This document shows, one piece after another, positions 26,201 through 34,731 of a stretch of DNA of 64,000 nucleotides; position 1 is the first letter of the stretch, and every line of letters starts with the position of its first letter. Origin of the DNA: Syngnathus acus. Lineage: Eukaryota; Chordata; Actinopteri; Syngnathiformes; Syngnathidae. The position numbers were made by a program, and so were the translations under genes. The notes below the pieces were generated by a model. The model worked only from the letters and a program-made list of their open reading frames with translations, did no database searches and was not told the DNA's origin. The stretch spans positions 4,558,967 to 4,622,966 of the forward strand of contig NC_051091.1 in NCBI RefSeq assembly GCF_901709675.1, written 5' to 3'.

Positions 26201-26716
26201 CGTGGTTGTCGGGTGCTGCTTCCACTGGCATCTCTCTTTGAGCAACAGTGGAGCGACGGAATGTCCACGTTTTCTTCAATTCGTTGTTGGCTTTGGAAGA
26301 TTTGTCCGCTTTCTCTATTGGCTCCTCTGCCACTTCGTCACTTTCTGTCGGGATGGTTTGCGTTGGCTCGCTGAGTCGCTCTTCCCCATCACCTGTAGAC
26401 ACATCACACAAGGCTAATTTGAAAATTAAGCTTCAGAAAGTTTTAAAGAAGTAACTTGAAAATACTTAATCTATTGTTCAGTGCTCAACAAGATTTTTTT
26501 TTTCCTTGTGTGCCTTTAATTTCCACCAATTTACAGTTGTTTAGGGTTATTACAAAATCCCACCACACTATTACCCAATGCAAGGAAGATATGCCCGGCC
26601 TTCGTTAAGGGGAAAACAAGCTCATTCAAGGTACCTTGAGAGCAGCTATCCATATGGTCTTGGCTCTGTTCTGGCTCATGAGCTAGAGAGAGCTCAGGGC
26701 TCACATTCTCCTCCAT
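12978..26716 (-). CDS. dido1: dido1, death-inducer obliterator 1 (whole coding span, 15 coding exons)
   Basis: Nuclear chromatin/transcription-elongation-linked protein; in vertebrates the PHD finger binds histone H3K4me3 and the long isoform associates with RNA polymerase II. Joining the 15 exons listed separately gives an uninterrupted frame of 2,774 residues (8,325 nt with stop), longer than the roughly 2,240 residues I recall for human. Domains in order: basic/acidic N-terminus, PHD finger about 341-393, a small Cys-rich motif (KCIGPGC, then YCGNDC) in 483-599, TFIIS central domain about 836-942, LKDTT/LNCKIC motif about 1030-1049, SPOC about 1213-1335, DDRPYDPEEEY acidic motif, Pro/Gly-rich region about 1890-2100, a four-copy repeat about 2159-2274 and an Arg/Asp/Glu/Lys repeat about 2606-2730. 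The start has a good Kozak context, with in-frame stops just upstream. The related PHF3 is a less likely name, because the PHD and C-terminal motifs match DIDO1. Conserved vertebrate DIDO1 motifs recur in order, so identity is secure; extra or alternative exons remain possible. Confidence 0.96.
13115..13487 (-). repeat. 18-bp tandem repeat coding DREKDR in dido1
   Basis: About twenty near-identical 18-bp units (plus-strand unit TTTCTCCCGGTCTCGATC, with C/T/G variants) code for alternating Asp/Arg/Glu/Lys. The periodicity is exact and stays in frame. Confidence 0.95.
14481..14828 (-). repeat. Four-copy 84/90-bp in-frame repeat in dido1
   Basis: Two 28-residue and two 30-residue copies, each starting NKFG, containing HSPPHRG and ending QENR. 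The two longer copies carry an extra two residues before QENR. All four sit head to tail with no frame break. Confidence 0.93.
15505..15545 (-). repeat. 15-bp triplicate coding VLGPP in dido1
   Basis: The unit TACTGGAGGACCAAG repeats about three times in the plus orientation, giving a run of VLGPP on the coding strand. Confidence 0.85.
17453..17648 (-). CDS. dido1: dido1 exon 15 (SPOC domain, end)
   Basis: The exon reads ELCLIRFQPATEEEEVAYVS, then RFGVVANSNRRIKDLYLIPL and LLPFDGP. It carries the end of the SPOC fold, which in this family binds phosphorylated polymerase II tail peptides. The acceptor is GATCACAG|GAGC and the donor GACCAG|GTATGC. Confidence 0.95.
17730..17819 (-). CDS. dido1: dido1 exon 14 (SPOC domain, middle)
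   Basis: Exactly 30 codons: DLPDTIHVGGRISPNTVWDY and VGKLKTSLSK, near-identical to the human SPOC core. The acceptor is ATTACGCAG|GATT and the donor TCCAAG|GTTGGT, phase 0 on both sides. Confidence 0.95.
17909..18056 (-). CDS. dido1: dido1 exon 13 (SPOC domain, first part; GC donor)
   Basis: This exon codes ETAIFLHGQERIWKGFINMQ, then SVAKFVTKAYLVSGSFEYLK. After GAG the intron starts GCAAGT rather than GT. This is the only end that keeps the conserved YLKE/DLPD junction, and the 49 codons after the split codon count out exactly. Human DIDO1 reads through the same protein position. Confidence 0.93.
18311..18770 (-). CDS. dido1: dido1 exon 12 (linker before SPOC)
   Basis: About 153 codons. Landmarks are QKTEDEIASKKSK, a Pro/Gln-rich stretch and ISRRDPRMARHGSGVTVTYT (similar to the human GRDPRTA segment), ending LLALSKPSRT. 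It joins in phase to the SPOC exon (AG|T). It is probably disordered. Confidence 0.9.
19185..19341 (-). CDS. dido1: dido1 exon 11 (LKDTT / LNCKIC motif)
   Basis: The exon reads DQDEPSVTASAAPQ, then PDIFSAMLKDTTLEHRTHLF and DLNCKICTG. This short block occurs in human DIDO1 between the TFIIS and SPOC domains. The acceptor is TTCTCTTAG|GACC and the donor GCACAG|GTAAAT. Confidence 0.94.
19560..19715 (-). CDS. dido1: dido1 exon 10
   Basis: This exon has 52 codons in phase 0. They are Ser/His-rich, then acidic and Pro-rich (VDAEDAPPPSDADV), with low conservation expected between domains. The acceptor is CCGCAG|AGCC and the donor GCTGTC|GTAAGT. Confidence 0.86.
19781..19897 (-). CDS. dido1: dido1 exon 9 (end of TFIIS central domain)
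   Basis: This exon has 39 codons: GLFYKVIRGDLSPFRLVRLS, then AEDMVSKEISEWKKPDPSQ, the C-terminal half of the TFIIS-like domain. A (GT)n run on the minus strand lies directly against the acceptor (19,901-19,926). Length variation there could affect splicing of this exon. Confidence 0.94.
20016..20175 (-). CDS. dido1: dido1 exon 8 (TFIIS central domain)
   Basis: This exon codes VSDSDDLTMTESEVARLA through KYKNKYRSLMFNLKDPKN. The YK-KYR-(S/T)-hMFNLKDPKN signature defines the TFIIS central domain of the DIDO1/PHF3 family. The phase is consistent at both ends (AG|G, then AAA|GTGAGT). Confidence 0.95.
20259..20793 (-). CDS. dido1: dido1 exon 7 (Lys/Ser-rich linker to start of TFIIS domain)
   Basis: Residues about 674-852. 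The exon is low-complexity Ser/Lys/Pro sequence (KRSSSQSSSSKATKRS). It ends with QMRQNIRRSLTDILYKR, the first helix of the TFIIS central domain. The acceptor is TTTTGCAG|CCCC and the donor AAGAG|GTGAGT. Confidence 0.93.
20794..22606 (-). other. dido1 intron 6
   Basis: A 1.8-kb intron between exons 6 and 7. It contains A/T homopolymer runs near 21,825, 22,098 and 22,146. No exon or transposon is recognised in it. Confidence 0.6.
22607..22829 (-). CDS. dido1: dido1 exon 6
   Basis: Residues about 600-673. An acidic GEDSGSDGGDDDDAPDEDDE tract precedes SWCSDHNYIAVPPEKT, matching the SDHNY/PEKT block of human DIDO1. The acceptor is GTCCAG|AGGG. The donor AAGT|GTATGT was chosen because it joins in frame to exon 7 and fits the donor consensus. 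Confidence 0.88.
23678..24028 (-). CDS. dido1: dido1 exon 5 (Cys-rich motif exon)
   Basis: This exon has 117 codons in phase 0, residues about 483-599. It contains KCIGPGCESNAQPDS and VYCGNDCILRHAAAT, a conserved DIDO-family Cys pattern, followed by acidic and serine-rich sequence. The acceptor is GGAGCAG|ACGG and the donor TCAAAG|GTAATT. Confidence 0.92.
24313..24700 (-). CDS. dido1: dido1 exon 4 (second half of PHD finger)
   Basis: This exon codes residues about 354-482. FMICCDRCEEWFHGDCVG and EDYVCPNCT supply the remaining zinc ligands and the aromatic-cage region of the PHD finger. It then runs into DIGIKGRIEKA and KKKIKIFQP, both DIDO1 hallmarks. The acceptor is CTCACTAG|GTTC and the donor CCG|GTAGGT. 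Confidence 0.95.
24947..24968. repeat. C22 homopolymer
   Basis: Twenty-two uninterrupted C residues in dido1 intron 3 (between exons 3 and 4). The exact length is likely to be unreliable in assembly. Confidence 0.9.
25417..26392 (-). CDS. dido1: dido1 exon 3 (N-terminal region, first half of PHD finger)
   Basis: This 976-nt exon covers residues about 28-353. It includes the conserved KKTWTFRRSTVAQRE block, RRSGRQSKRTDKLEEFL, an acidic DDDDEEE stretch, and the start of the PHD finger (YDPNALYCICRQKHNK). It is entered in phase 1 from TCTACAG|GTGAT and ends AAAAG|GTTTG in phase 2. The matching blocks in human DIDO1 are in the same order. Confidence 0.93.
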
Positions 26717-26750
26717 GGGTGGAGTCAATCACTACTTTGAAACTGAATCA
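26635..26750 (-). CDS. dido1: dido1 exon 2 with start codon
   Basis: The ATG is at 26716-26714 (context CCCATGG) and codes for MEENVSPELS and onward, 27 codons plus one base. In-frame TAG and TGA lie just 5' of it. A pyrimidine-rich acceptor (TTCTCCTAACTAG) suggests the exon begins at 26750, leaving 34 nt of 5'UTR. The donor is CTCAAG|GTAC. Another AG at 26736-26735 is a weaker acceptor alternative. Confidence 0.8.
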
Positions 26751-28739
26751 CTAGTTAGGAGAAGAGCACAACAGAGTCACTAATGAAGTGCAAAGGGGGT
26801 AAATGCAGTTCTCTACTCATCGGAAAATGGGGGATGAATTTGAGAATTTGCTTCAAGTGTGTCCAACTTGTAAAATACAAATCAGAGGATATTAAATGGA
26901 AAGCGTAAAAAAATTAAAAAAAATAAAAAATTAAATTGGGGATGGGGGGGGGGGCTAGTTTCGAAAACTTTATCATCATGCAAATCATTGCAAGCCTTGA
27001 AAAGTATGACAGGGTTCCTACAGCTTAAGGCAGAATAAATTTAAGACATTTGAATTCCAACTGAAACAAAATACAAGCTCAACTTCCCATTGTCAAGGTG
27101 CTGCGGTTACCTGCTGTTACCACAAGTCATTCTGTTTTTTTTTAATAAAGAATTATAATTCATTAGTAGATTGGATGCTATTTACAAAAATAGAATCCAA
27201 ATTTTTATGTGTTAAAAAATGTTGATTGAATTTTAACGCTAATTAAGGCCTAGCTTTTAGGCTTATTTACTTTTATGGAAGCACAGGAACCCCGGTGATT
27301 CCTACATGTCAAAGAATTACACTTACATTTTGTTAAAAATGGGAAAATTAAAGAAATTGGTAAAATGCTACAGTTTTATTTTATTAGCTGCAATGTATAC
27401 AAAACCATGTAAGAAGCTGTGGAAAATGTATGTCGGCCACGTGAGTGTAACACAAGTGGCACGGATCCCTTATTACTCATCTTTTATACAGATTGCCTAA
27501 TGCAAAAATTAAAAGGATGTATAAGAATACATCAGCTGCAGAACAAATCAAATGGGAAGTGTTTCTAAAAATATTGCTTGCACTGCAATAAAATCTAATT
27601 AAAGTTGAACAGTTCAATTCATTTTTAATATATTTCACTCCTAAACTCAAAAGTATATAATTGTGCCTTGGTTAAGGTTTAAAGTCTGAAGAAAGAAAAT
27701 TAACTAATATTGTGAAGAATGTACCTGCAATTCCTCAACAAAACAAAGGCTTCACAACTACAATCAGGATTTGAAGATCTGCCAGAAGAAGAAAAACATG
27801 CAACTTAGGATGCACCTCACGAGCAAATAAATTATCATTTCAGTTTCTTACGTGTCAAAAGGCATCAACAAAATTTTAGTACACAGCAATACACCAATCA
27901 CTGTTAAGATTCAAATAATGTGAAGGCATTTCCAACCTTTTCCAACTACAGTGGACTTGAACACGATGTGCTACTTAATTCCGATAAATCCTGTATTTTT
28001 TGGTCATCCACAAATAATCGATTCAATAGCATAGCGTCGAGCAGTCCTTTAGCAACATAAAATATATTGCGCAAGTTATAAGGTATCTTCGTGCAGTAAT
28101 TTCCTTCACTATAAAAAATTGGTGGTGAGATTGATGTGACTCCACCGAAAGGGCGCCTGTGGCGCAGCACCGTGCCACGTGACTGGGCGCGATGTTCGCA
28201 AATTGGAAAGACAAGCTCAAATGTAGCTACTAATGCACAATTTAAGTATCGCAATTATGGACACGCTAAAAGAGACAATGGCGACCTTTTACTGTGTAAA
28301 CATGTCGAGAAAGTGGTTAGCAGCAGTGCTATGCTAGCTGATGACGTTACGTTATTACGTCTAGAACGGGGCAATACGCGGCCCTGAACAAATGCAATCC
28401 AGGGCCTGATCAATTAATGGCGTACCACAAGTTTGATCACGTAAAATGTCAAACACTTTCGAATGTAATTCAGTCTTTGCAGAGATCGGCGCAACAGGGT
28501 CATGCGTGTGGCTGCACATCAACATGTAATGGCCGCAAAGCCTCATTTGCTAACCGCCTTAGCTAACACGACACCGCGTTGTTTATTGCATAAACGAACC
28601 GAGCTGGGCAAATCGCCGTAAAGTAAAAGCAAAATCCGAATCTACGTATTTTTTTAATTCCACTTGATCGCAGTTTTAATTTTAGTAATGTAATTTAATA
28701 TTAGATTTCAAAAAATCATTTTCGAAAACGGCCACTTAC
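26751..28739 (-). other. dido1 intron 1
   Basis: About 2 kb, AT-rich, with a G run near 26,944-26,954. I see no coding exon or recognised element in it. Confidence 0.5.
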
Positions 28740-28900
28740 CGCGAGCCTCGGCTACCTGGCTAGCGAGTTCGATAAATTGCCTTACGAGCCATTTGGATAG
28801 GCATATACGACTTAAATGGTTTTTTTCCCCGTGGAGAACAACGCTCGTTTGTCACCGAAACCCTACATAGCGGTTACATGCGAGTTGTTTGGCAAGAATA
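28740..28900 (-). other. dido1: Candidate non-coding first exon of dido1
   Basis: A strong minus-strand donor (CGCG|GTAAGTGG) ends at 28740, within a CpG-containing stretch about 2 kb upstream of the start-codon exon. This position and signal suit a 5'UTR exon. The 5' limit is not visible and the end given is nominal. Confidence 0.45.
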
Positions 28901-29051
28901 TGCAAGCACGTTCAACCTCAACCTACGTTCCTGCAGTAGGCGTCGACTAAAAGAAAATCCTGCAACTAGAACTAGCGGGTTGGTTAAAGAATCGGATGCA
29001 TCCCACAAATATCCACAGAAAGCGACTAAAAACCCTCAATCTTCTACCCAC

Positions 29052-29150
29052 CTACACGGCAGAGATACGAATGTGTCCTCGTTCATTCTTCGGTCGTGCC
29101 TCCATTTTCCCAAATACTGCTGAAGCTAGCTGACTGCGCCAGATGGCTGA
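29052..29150 (-). other. dido1: Alternative non-coding first exon of dido1
   Basis: A second minus-strand donor, CGTGTAG|GTGGGT, ends at 29052, with CpG-rich sequence upstream (about 29,090-29,180). It could be an alternative first exon or the true 5' end. The 5' limit is nominal. Confidence 0.4.
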
Positions 29151-29790
29151 CCTGAGCATCGACAGGGCGCGCGTCGCCCTCACTCACTACCGCTCCCCAC
29201 TGGTCCGGAGTGGGAGTGTAAATGCTCACAAACACGCGTTTGGTATTTTTTCTGCGTGATGGAATGTGGTTTATGACATGACTGGCATTAGTAAATTAAG
29301 ATCAGCAAAACGTTTTTTATTTTACTCAGACTGGATTTTGCTTGTGTTATGAATGTGTTACGCAAGGTTTCGGCTATTGTGTGCGTTTTATTTCATGATA
29401 CCCTCCCTTGCATTGGGCTTTTTGTTGTGTATTTGTTGTAATTCTGATGTAATCATTCATAACCATGCAGAGCATAATCAAAATCCCTAGCTATGTTTCT
29501 GCAAACAAGGGCAACACTCAGGTCATCTGATATTGATGGCAGCAATTATTGAAGAGATGAATTCTGAAATTAGCACATTAATTGGTTATTATCACACAAG
29601 TCAAATACGCTAGTCCCAAAAGGCTTTCTTTGACGAGGTACTTGATGGGAACATTGCCATATGCTGAATAAGAATGTGAGTATATGTATGACCTGACAGC
29701 TCACAAATGTGAAATATATCAATTATGCATGCAGAGCTAATGGAGTTGTACATTATGATTTCTAAAAAGATGCCTCATGCACATTCAGCT

Positions 29791-29956
29791 CCAGTGAACC
29801 AACTGTTTTTTTTTACAAAGAATTATCTTAAACATACAAGATAACTGCAGTACGCTACAGTAGTATCTCCTAACTTCCAGTGAACAAACTGGTTTTTACA
29901 CAGAATTATCTTAAACATACAAATTAACTGCACTACGCTATTGTAGTATTTCCTAA
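29791..29956. repeat. Diverged tandem duplication (about 83-bp unit)
   Basis: Copies at 29,791-29,876 and 29,877-29,956 both start CCAGTGAAC. They share ACAAAGAATTATCTTAAACA-type cores and CTACG-CTA...GTAGTAT...TCCTAAC endings, with scattered substitutions and small indels. Confidence 0.88.
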
Positions 29957-31601
29957 CCTGGTTTTCTAACCTGCGAGCGCCGAGCACATTGCAACGGGAC
30001 TTATTGACGGGAACTCCATTTTTTGTGTCAAATGTTAGAAGAGATAAATGCCTATAGAATGCTTATAGAGTCTTAGAAGAATGAACTGTCCAAATTAAGG
30101 GGACGAAATAAAATCATTTTTGTTTACTGATCAGTTGTGTTACGTTCTACTTTTAGAGAGTCCTTATCCCATATGAGGTAGGCCGTATGCTATGATTTAA
30201 AAAAAAAAGTTTCAGGATATACAAGACATAAAAGGTTGGGAAACACTTGCTCCATAGCGTATTAGTGTGCTGCACCATTTCACCGCAAGGTGGCACTGTG
30301 ACACTGCAGCAAAACCGCCTTCGTTATCCAGATGTTATTTAAAATTTAAAGGTTAGCGTCTCCCTCAGTGCTCTCACTCTTTGCTATTTGAAAGGTCATC
30401 ATTCGCAAGCAGAGGACAATCTGACGTAACATTTGTGTTTCAGACTCATATTCATTGTCTATCGCAGGGCGTGGGGTGGATCACTATCACAGTTTGGGTC
30501 ACACTCAAAGGTTTTCCGATTTCGACCAAAGGTGAACATTGAGGGAAGCGTGTTCTTTTCCCCTGCTCTGGTCAATCTTATCAACACTTTATTCCCAACA
30601 GTGTTAAAACATTTCTCACTTACATGTTGACAATTTGTCAAGAGTTCTCCTGTGACTCAAAGCGTCACAAAAGTGTCAATGTATCACGCAGACGGATTGG
30701 GGACACTGTATCGGCTCATGAAATCAAATGTCAATGTGCCACAGACCATACGAGAGCAGATCCATATTTCTATTAGGTGCCACGTTCCAAGCAGATAGGA
30801 CAAGATTGCCGAGCATGTTTGTGCATATTTTACTGTGATGGAGCTTCTCAGTCTTCATTGAACTACAGAGAAGGTTGGGGGGGGGGGGGGACTCCAAGGG
30901 TTCACATATATACATGCATGCTCAAAACACACATACAAGGGACTCCTACCCTGCTCCTTCTTTTCTATTAAATGTGCATGGCGTAAATCGATCCCCCCCC
31001 CCTAGAAATCCGCTTTTTTTTTTCACAAAAGCCACTTAAGAGTTCTCATTTTGAGAGAAACGGGGAACCAGTGCTATTGATCCATCTCCAGAAAAGAACG
31101 TCTGGCCGCAAAGATGAAACTACTTGTTCACTGATCTCGTAACAAAAATTAGACATGGTGTGCCACAGACTGAGTTTTTGCTCAGTGTTGTCCTGGGGGA
31201 AAAAAAGGGAGACTTAATCGTAAAACTTTGACTTTTGTGCTTTTTTTTCCTCATCCTATCATCACAACATTCTATCAAAACACACATTTGTGTATTTCAT
31301 TCATAAATATGTGAACAGCCGGCATCAAACACTTAGGTTAATGTTTAGTGGATGTCTTGCTTCTGTCTTGCTTTCTTTGCGTGTGATGGTTGTGTCGTCA
31401 AAACGCAATAAATGTGGCTATGGAGAATTTTTTTCCAGCAGGCTATCCCATGTGACGGTTGAGTTTTTAATCCTTGTTGAAGACAAAGGTGTGACAATTG
31501 GCTGGGCACAATTCTCATTCGAGAAGAAACACAAACCGTGTTTAATTATACATACAAATAACTTCCAGCCCATTAAAATCCATATTGCTAGTCAAAGGTC
31601 T

Positions 31602-31715
31602 ACGATTGGCTGACGACCAAGTGTACCATGCTTCTCGCCCGAAGCCAGCTGAGATAGGCCCCGGCACACTTGCGACCCTAACGACAAAAAGTGGCGCGGA
31701 GACTAGATGGATGGG
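31602..31715 (+). mobile_element. 3' tail of a fish LINE/SINE family
   Basis: A TGGCTGACGACCAAGTGTACC ... CTTCTCGCCCGAAGCCAGCT ... GATAGGCCCCGGCACACTTG ... ATGGATGGG pattern is the shared 3' region of abundant teleost non-LTR elements. Those end in an ATGG-type tail. Only the tail is present, with no reverse transcriptase. Confidence 0.7.
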
Positions 31716-34565
31716 AAGACAAAGGTGTGGGTGACAGGCCTTCCCTAAGCTCACCTGGTTGATGTGAAAACGCAATAGCACAGAGGACCAAATCCAAGCG
31801 TTTGCATCACAGCCGAATTCATCTCAGGAATCAATAACAAGCACCCGAGCCACTGGCGCCGCTTCTGCAGCAGAACAAAAATGCGTCACCATTGCTTTGT
31901 CTTGTCTGTGATCAATCCATCTTTGCAGCGTAGGATCAATATGCTACAGGCAGCTCATATTTCACTGATGGCCTAGCAGTGTTAAATTCTTTGGGGGGGG
32001 GAATAATGGGAAGACAGGATTATGACAGGATGTTAGCTAGGTTTTATAGGTCGCTCATATACTATAGAGGTTAAATGCAAGCAAAGGTGAATAATTCAAG
32101 TTTCGGGTGGCGTTATGGAGGCACAGTTGTTCCGTGTCGGGGGTTTGTGTGCTCCGCGGACAGCACGGTGGTGTGACAGCTTGTCGATTCAGTGAATTCA
32201 TAATGAATGTTGTTTTATTCTCATCTTTCTTTCTAACCTTTCTCTTCTCCTTTACCCCATTCTCGCTGTCACCTTCCGCTCTCTTCCGTTTGAGAATCTT
32301 CTCGCTGCTCCCTTCTGGTCTCGCTCCTTGTCAGGAAGCCTTGTAGCACATCATCCTGAAAGCAAAAAACAAAAGATTTTATTTGAAAGGCGCTTCGCTG
32401 CATCTCTGCCTACTCCTGCTGTTGTGCTGGCCTAATGATGCAAATGTTAAGACCACACGGCTCGCCCGCACTCTCATGAATAATATCACTTTGTCAGAAT
32501 CAAGATGTGCGCTTTTCTGAACTGTCATCGCAGATGGTACTCGCTGGTATATGTAAAAAAGATAAAAAATGGATCTAATTTTAATATATAATTCACAGGC
32601 ATTTCTTCAGAAACTCGAGACTCAACGAGAAAGATTTCAAGTCTTGCTGTGTTTGTGTGTGAGCACTTTTCAGCTCCCACGACAGCACAATATAGTTCGG
32701 CCTAGCACATCGTATTTAGTCATTGGTATCTCATTTTTCTTCCCATAGAAAATAAAAGGAGCACTATATGCACTCTCTCACCTGTGCAAGTCTTTTAAAC
32801 TTTTGACTCAAGAGTTTATCCTCACAGACACTGCCATGTTTGCCAAAAATAAAAAAGAAGAGGCAAACTGTTAACCCGCGCTCTGTTACCACAATGACGC
32901 TTTGAGTTTTTGGCTGCTTGGGTTTCTCCCTCCCCACGTTGTGGCTTAATCCACCATGCTTTACTCTTCAGTTTTTCAAAGATGGCCTGCGGGCTAGAAT
33001 TGCCCTTTGCTGACTTGTGGCTGACAGTGAATCAGTTCCCCTCTCGTTCATCCCTTTTCATCTCAGAGATCATACTCTGACTGGGTCGAGATCAATGGTG
33101 CTCTCCGCAAATCTGCACAAATTCCGAGTCCTTCTTATTAACCTTACACAGGGTAACACAACACACCTTCTATTGGGCAGACAGCCTTTGAATTGAATTT
33201 TGAAGTTACAGTTGCGGCTGAAAGTAAATGACCACTCCAGATGACCTCTATTGGCCATCAAGTGTGAGCTGATCTTCAACTATGACACGACAATAAACAT
33301 AATCCACTCTATTATTGCCATACCTGACTAATTGTGTGGATATAAGGGGAAACACATACTAAAACAAATACTTATCCTATCTAGAAACGACCAAAAAATA
33401 TATATAATTATTACCCAATCAAACTATGTAGAGCCAATTAATTATTTATTAAGCACTCTCAAATTCCATGACTTGGTATAATAATTGAGGATAGAAAGTC
33501 TAAACTAATCCACACACCAACCAGGTACCACTCACTGGTTTATAACAATAACAAAAAGGGGAGAAGGAGATCGTAAGTGAAGCTGTCTAGCCTTCCTCGG
33601 GCTTAATATACATCAGGAGAATGAGACAGCATCCAAGTCCAAGTCCAGCTGAGGCTCACATTCGAAGGGATCCCTCCGAGACCCGCTTCAACAAGATAGA
33701 TGATGGGCACAGCGTTTCAAACTGGGCGCACTCATCCCAGACATCATTGGGTCCGGGCTGAATAAGAAGGTGGCGGCCCCTTGCCTGCTCCTCTCTAATA
33801 GGAGACACTACCTGACTGACAGTAGCCCATAAATAACCGAGTTGGTATGTCACTGGAAAAGAAAACATTTACGCCACAGTATCACAAATATATGTGAAAC
33901 CTGAATTTCTGGACTGGCAAAAAAAAAAAAAGTGAGCTAAAGTACATTATATAAGCACATTATTATTTTTTTTTTATTCGGTCAAGGACTCAGTATTATT
34001 TAATCATAAGTCTGGGGTACAAACGTGCATTTAAAGCAGCTCAGAGCCTGAGTCATGCTATTAGGCCACAAAAAGGACACGGTTAATCTCAATTTCTTGA
34101 CAAGGCAACCAACCAATTGAGACACAGACCTCTCATTGAAAACAATTGACAAGGTTACTTACAAAGCAACACAGCTGCCCTCTCATTGAAAACAATGTAG
34201 TGTGTACATATATATTAAAAGGTAATGTCCGCTAATTGGCACGAGAAAGGTACAAATTTTGCAGACACAAACAAGAACAACAAGTGGATCCTGATAAACT
34301 TGTAGGACAACAACATTGCAACTATTCTAATGTATATTGTAAAAATTCAACGTGAATGCAAACATACACTCGTTACATTTTATCCCAAGATTTTGCATAA
34401 TGTAACGATCAAAAATATAACGCTCATCAAGATGACTTAAAATGAATATTTTACGAGATTATAAAATAAACACTTGGATTCAAAATACACTTACTGGTCC
34501 TTGAATGTACTGCATCCGGGGAGACTGACCTGTCGTTGTTGTTGGCGTTTGGTGTCATGTGACTG

Positions 34566-34600
34566 TGACGTCATCAAAACACGGAAGTCAACATGGCGGC
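34566..34600 (+). promoter_or_regulatory. slc25a26: slc25a26 core promoter cluster: CRE, ETS and YY1-like sites
   Basis: A full palindromic CRE (TGACGTCA, 34566-34573), an ETS core (CGGAAGT, 34582-34588) and a YY1-like CAACATGGCGGC (34589-34600) lie within 35 bp, about 100 bp before the start codon. This grouping is typical of TATA-less promoters of nuclear genes for mitochondrial proteins. Confidence 0.7.
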
Positions 34601-34655
34601 GCCCTGTACGGGCGTGTTTTTCATTCGTCCCCTGCCAAACACGAGCATAGTTTAG
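34593..34655 (+). other. Possible upstream ORF in slc25a26 leader
   Basis: The ATG inside the YY1-like motif opens a 20-codon frame (MAAPCTGVFF...) ending TAG at 34653-34655, 43 nt before the real start. It matters only if transcription begins upstream of 34,593. Since YY1-type motifs often sit at the start site, that is uncertain. Confidence 0.35.
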
Positions 34656-34698
34656 TGGCACATGTCAGGCGAGCGATCGGAAGCATTGAAAGCGGATC

Positions 34699-34731
34699 AT
34701 GGAGAGCCGAGAATTCATCGCGTCCCTCGTG
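34699..34731 (+). CDS. slc25a26: slc25a26 exon 1
   Basis: Eleven codons, [11 protein letters not shown], then the donor GTATGA in phase 0. It is too short to be found by length and is placed by its exact fit to the human N-terminus and to exon 2. Confidence 0.9.

Larger units (their letters stand above)
29170..34500. other. Intergenic region between dido1 and slc25a26
   Basis: The two genes diverge from this 5.3-kb interval. It contains a tandem duplication at 29,791-29,956, G and C runs near 30,880 and 31,000, a LINE/SINE-like tail at 31,602-31,715 and AT-rich DNA at 33,280-34,480. No gene was recognised. Confidence 0.6.

Noticed and set aside
33290-33870. Possible solo LTR or retroelement fragment on the minus strand
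   Set aside because: Some LTR-like features (an AATAAA and pyrimidine-rich stretches) are present. I could not find paired ends with a short target duplication, a primer-binding site or any coding match.
34500-34545. Minus-strand donor (CGACAG|GTCAGT) upstream of slc25a26, suggesting a divergent transcript
   Set aside because: It is a single splice-like signal with no second exon that can be argued from sequence.
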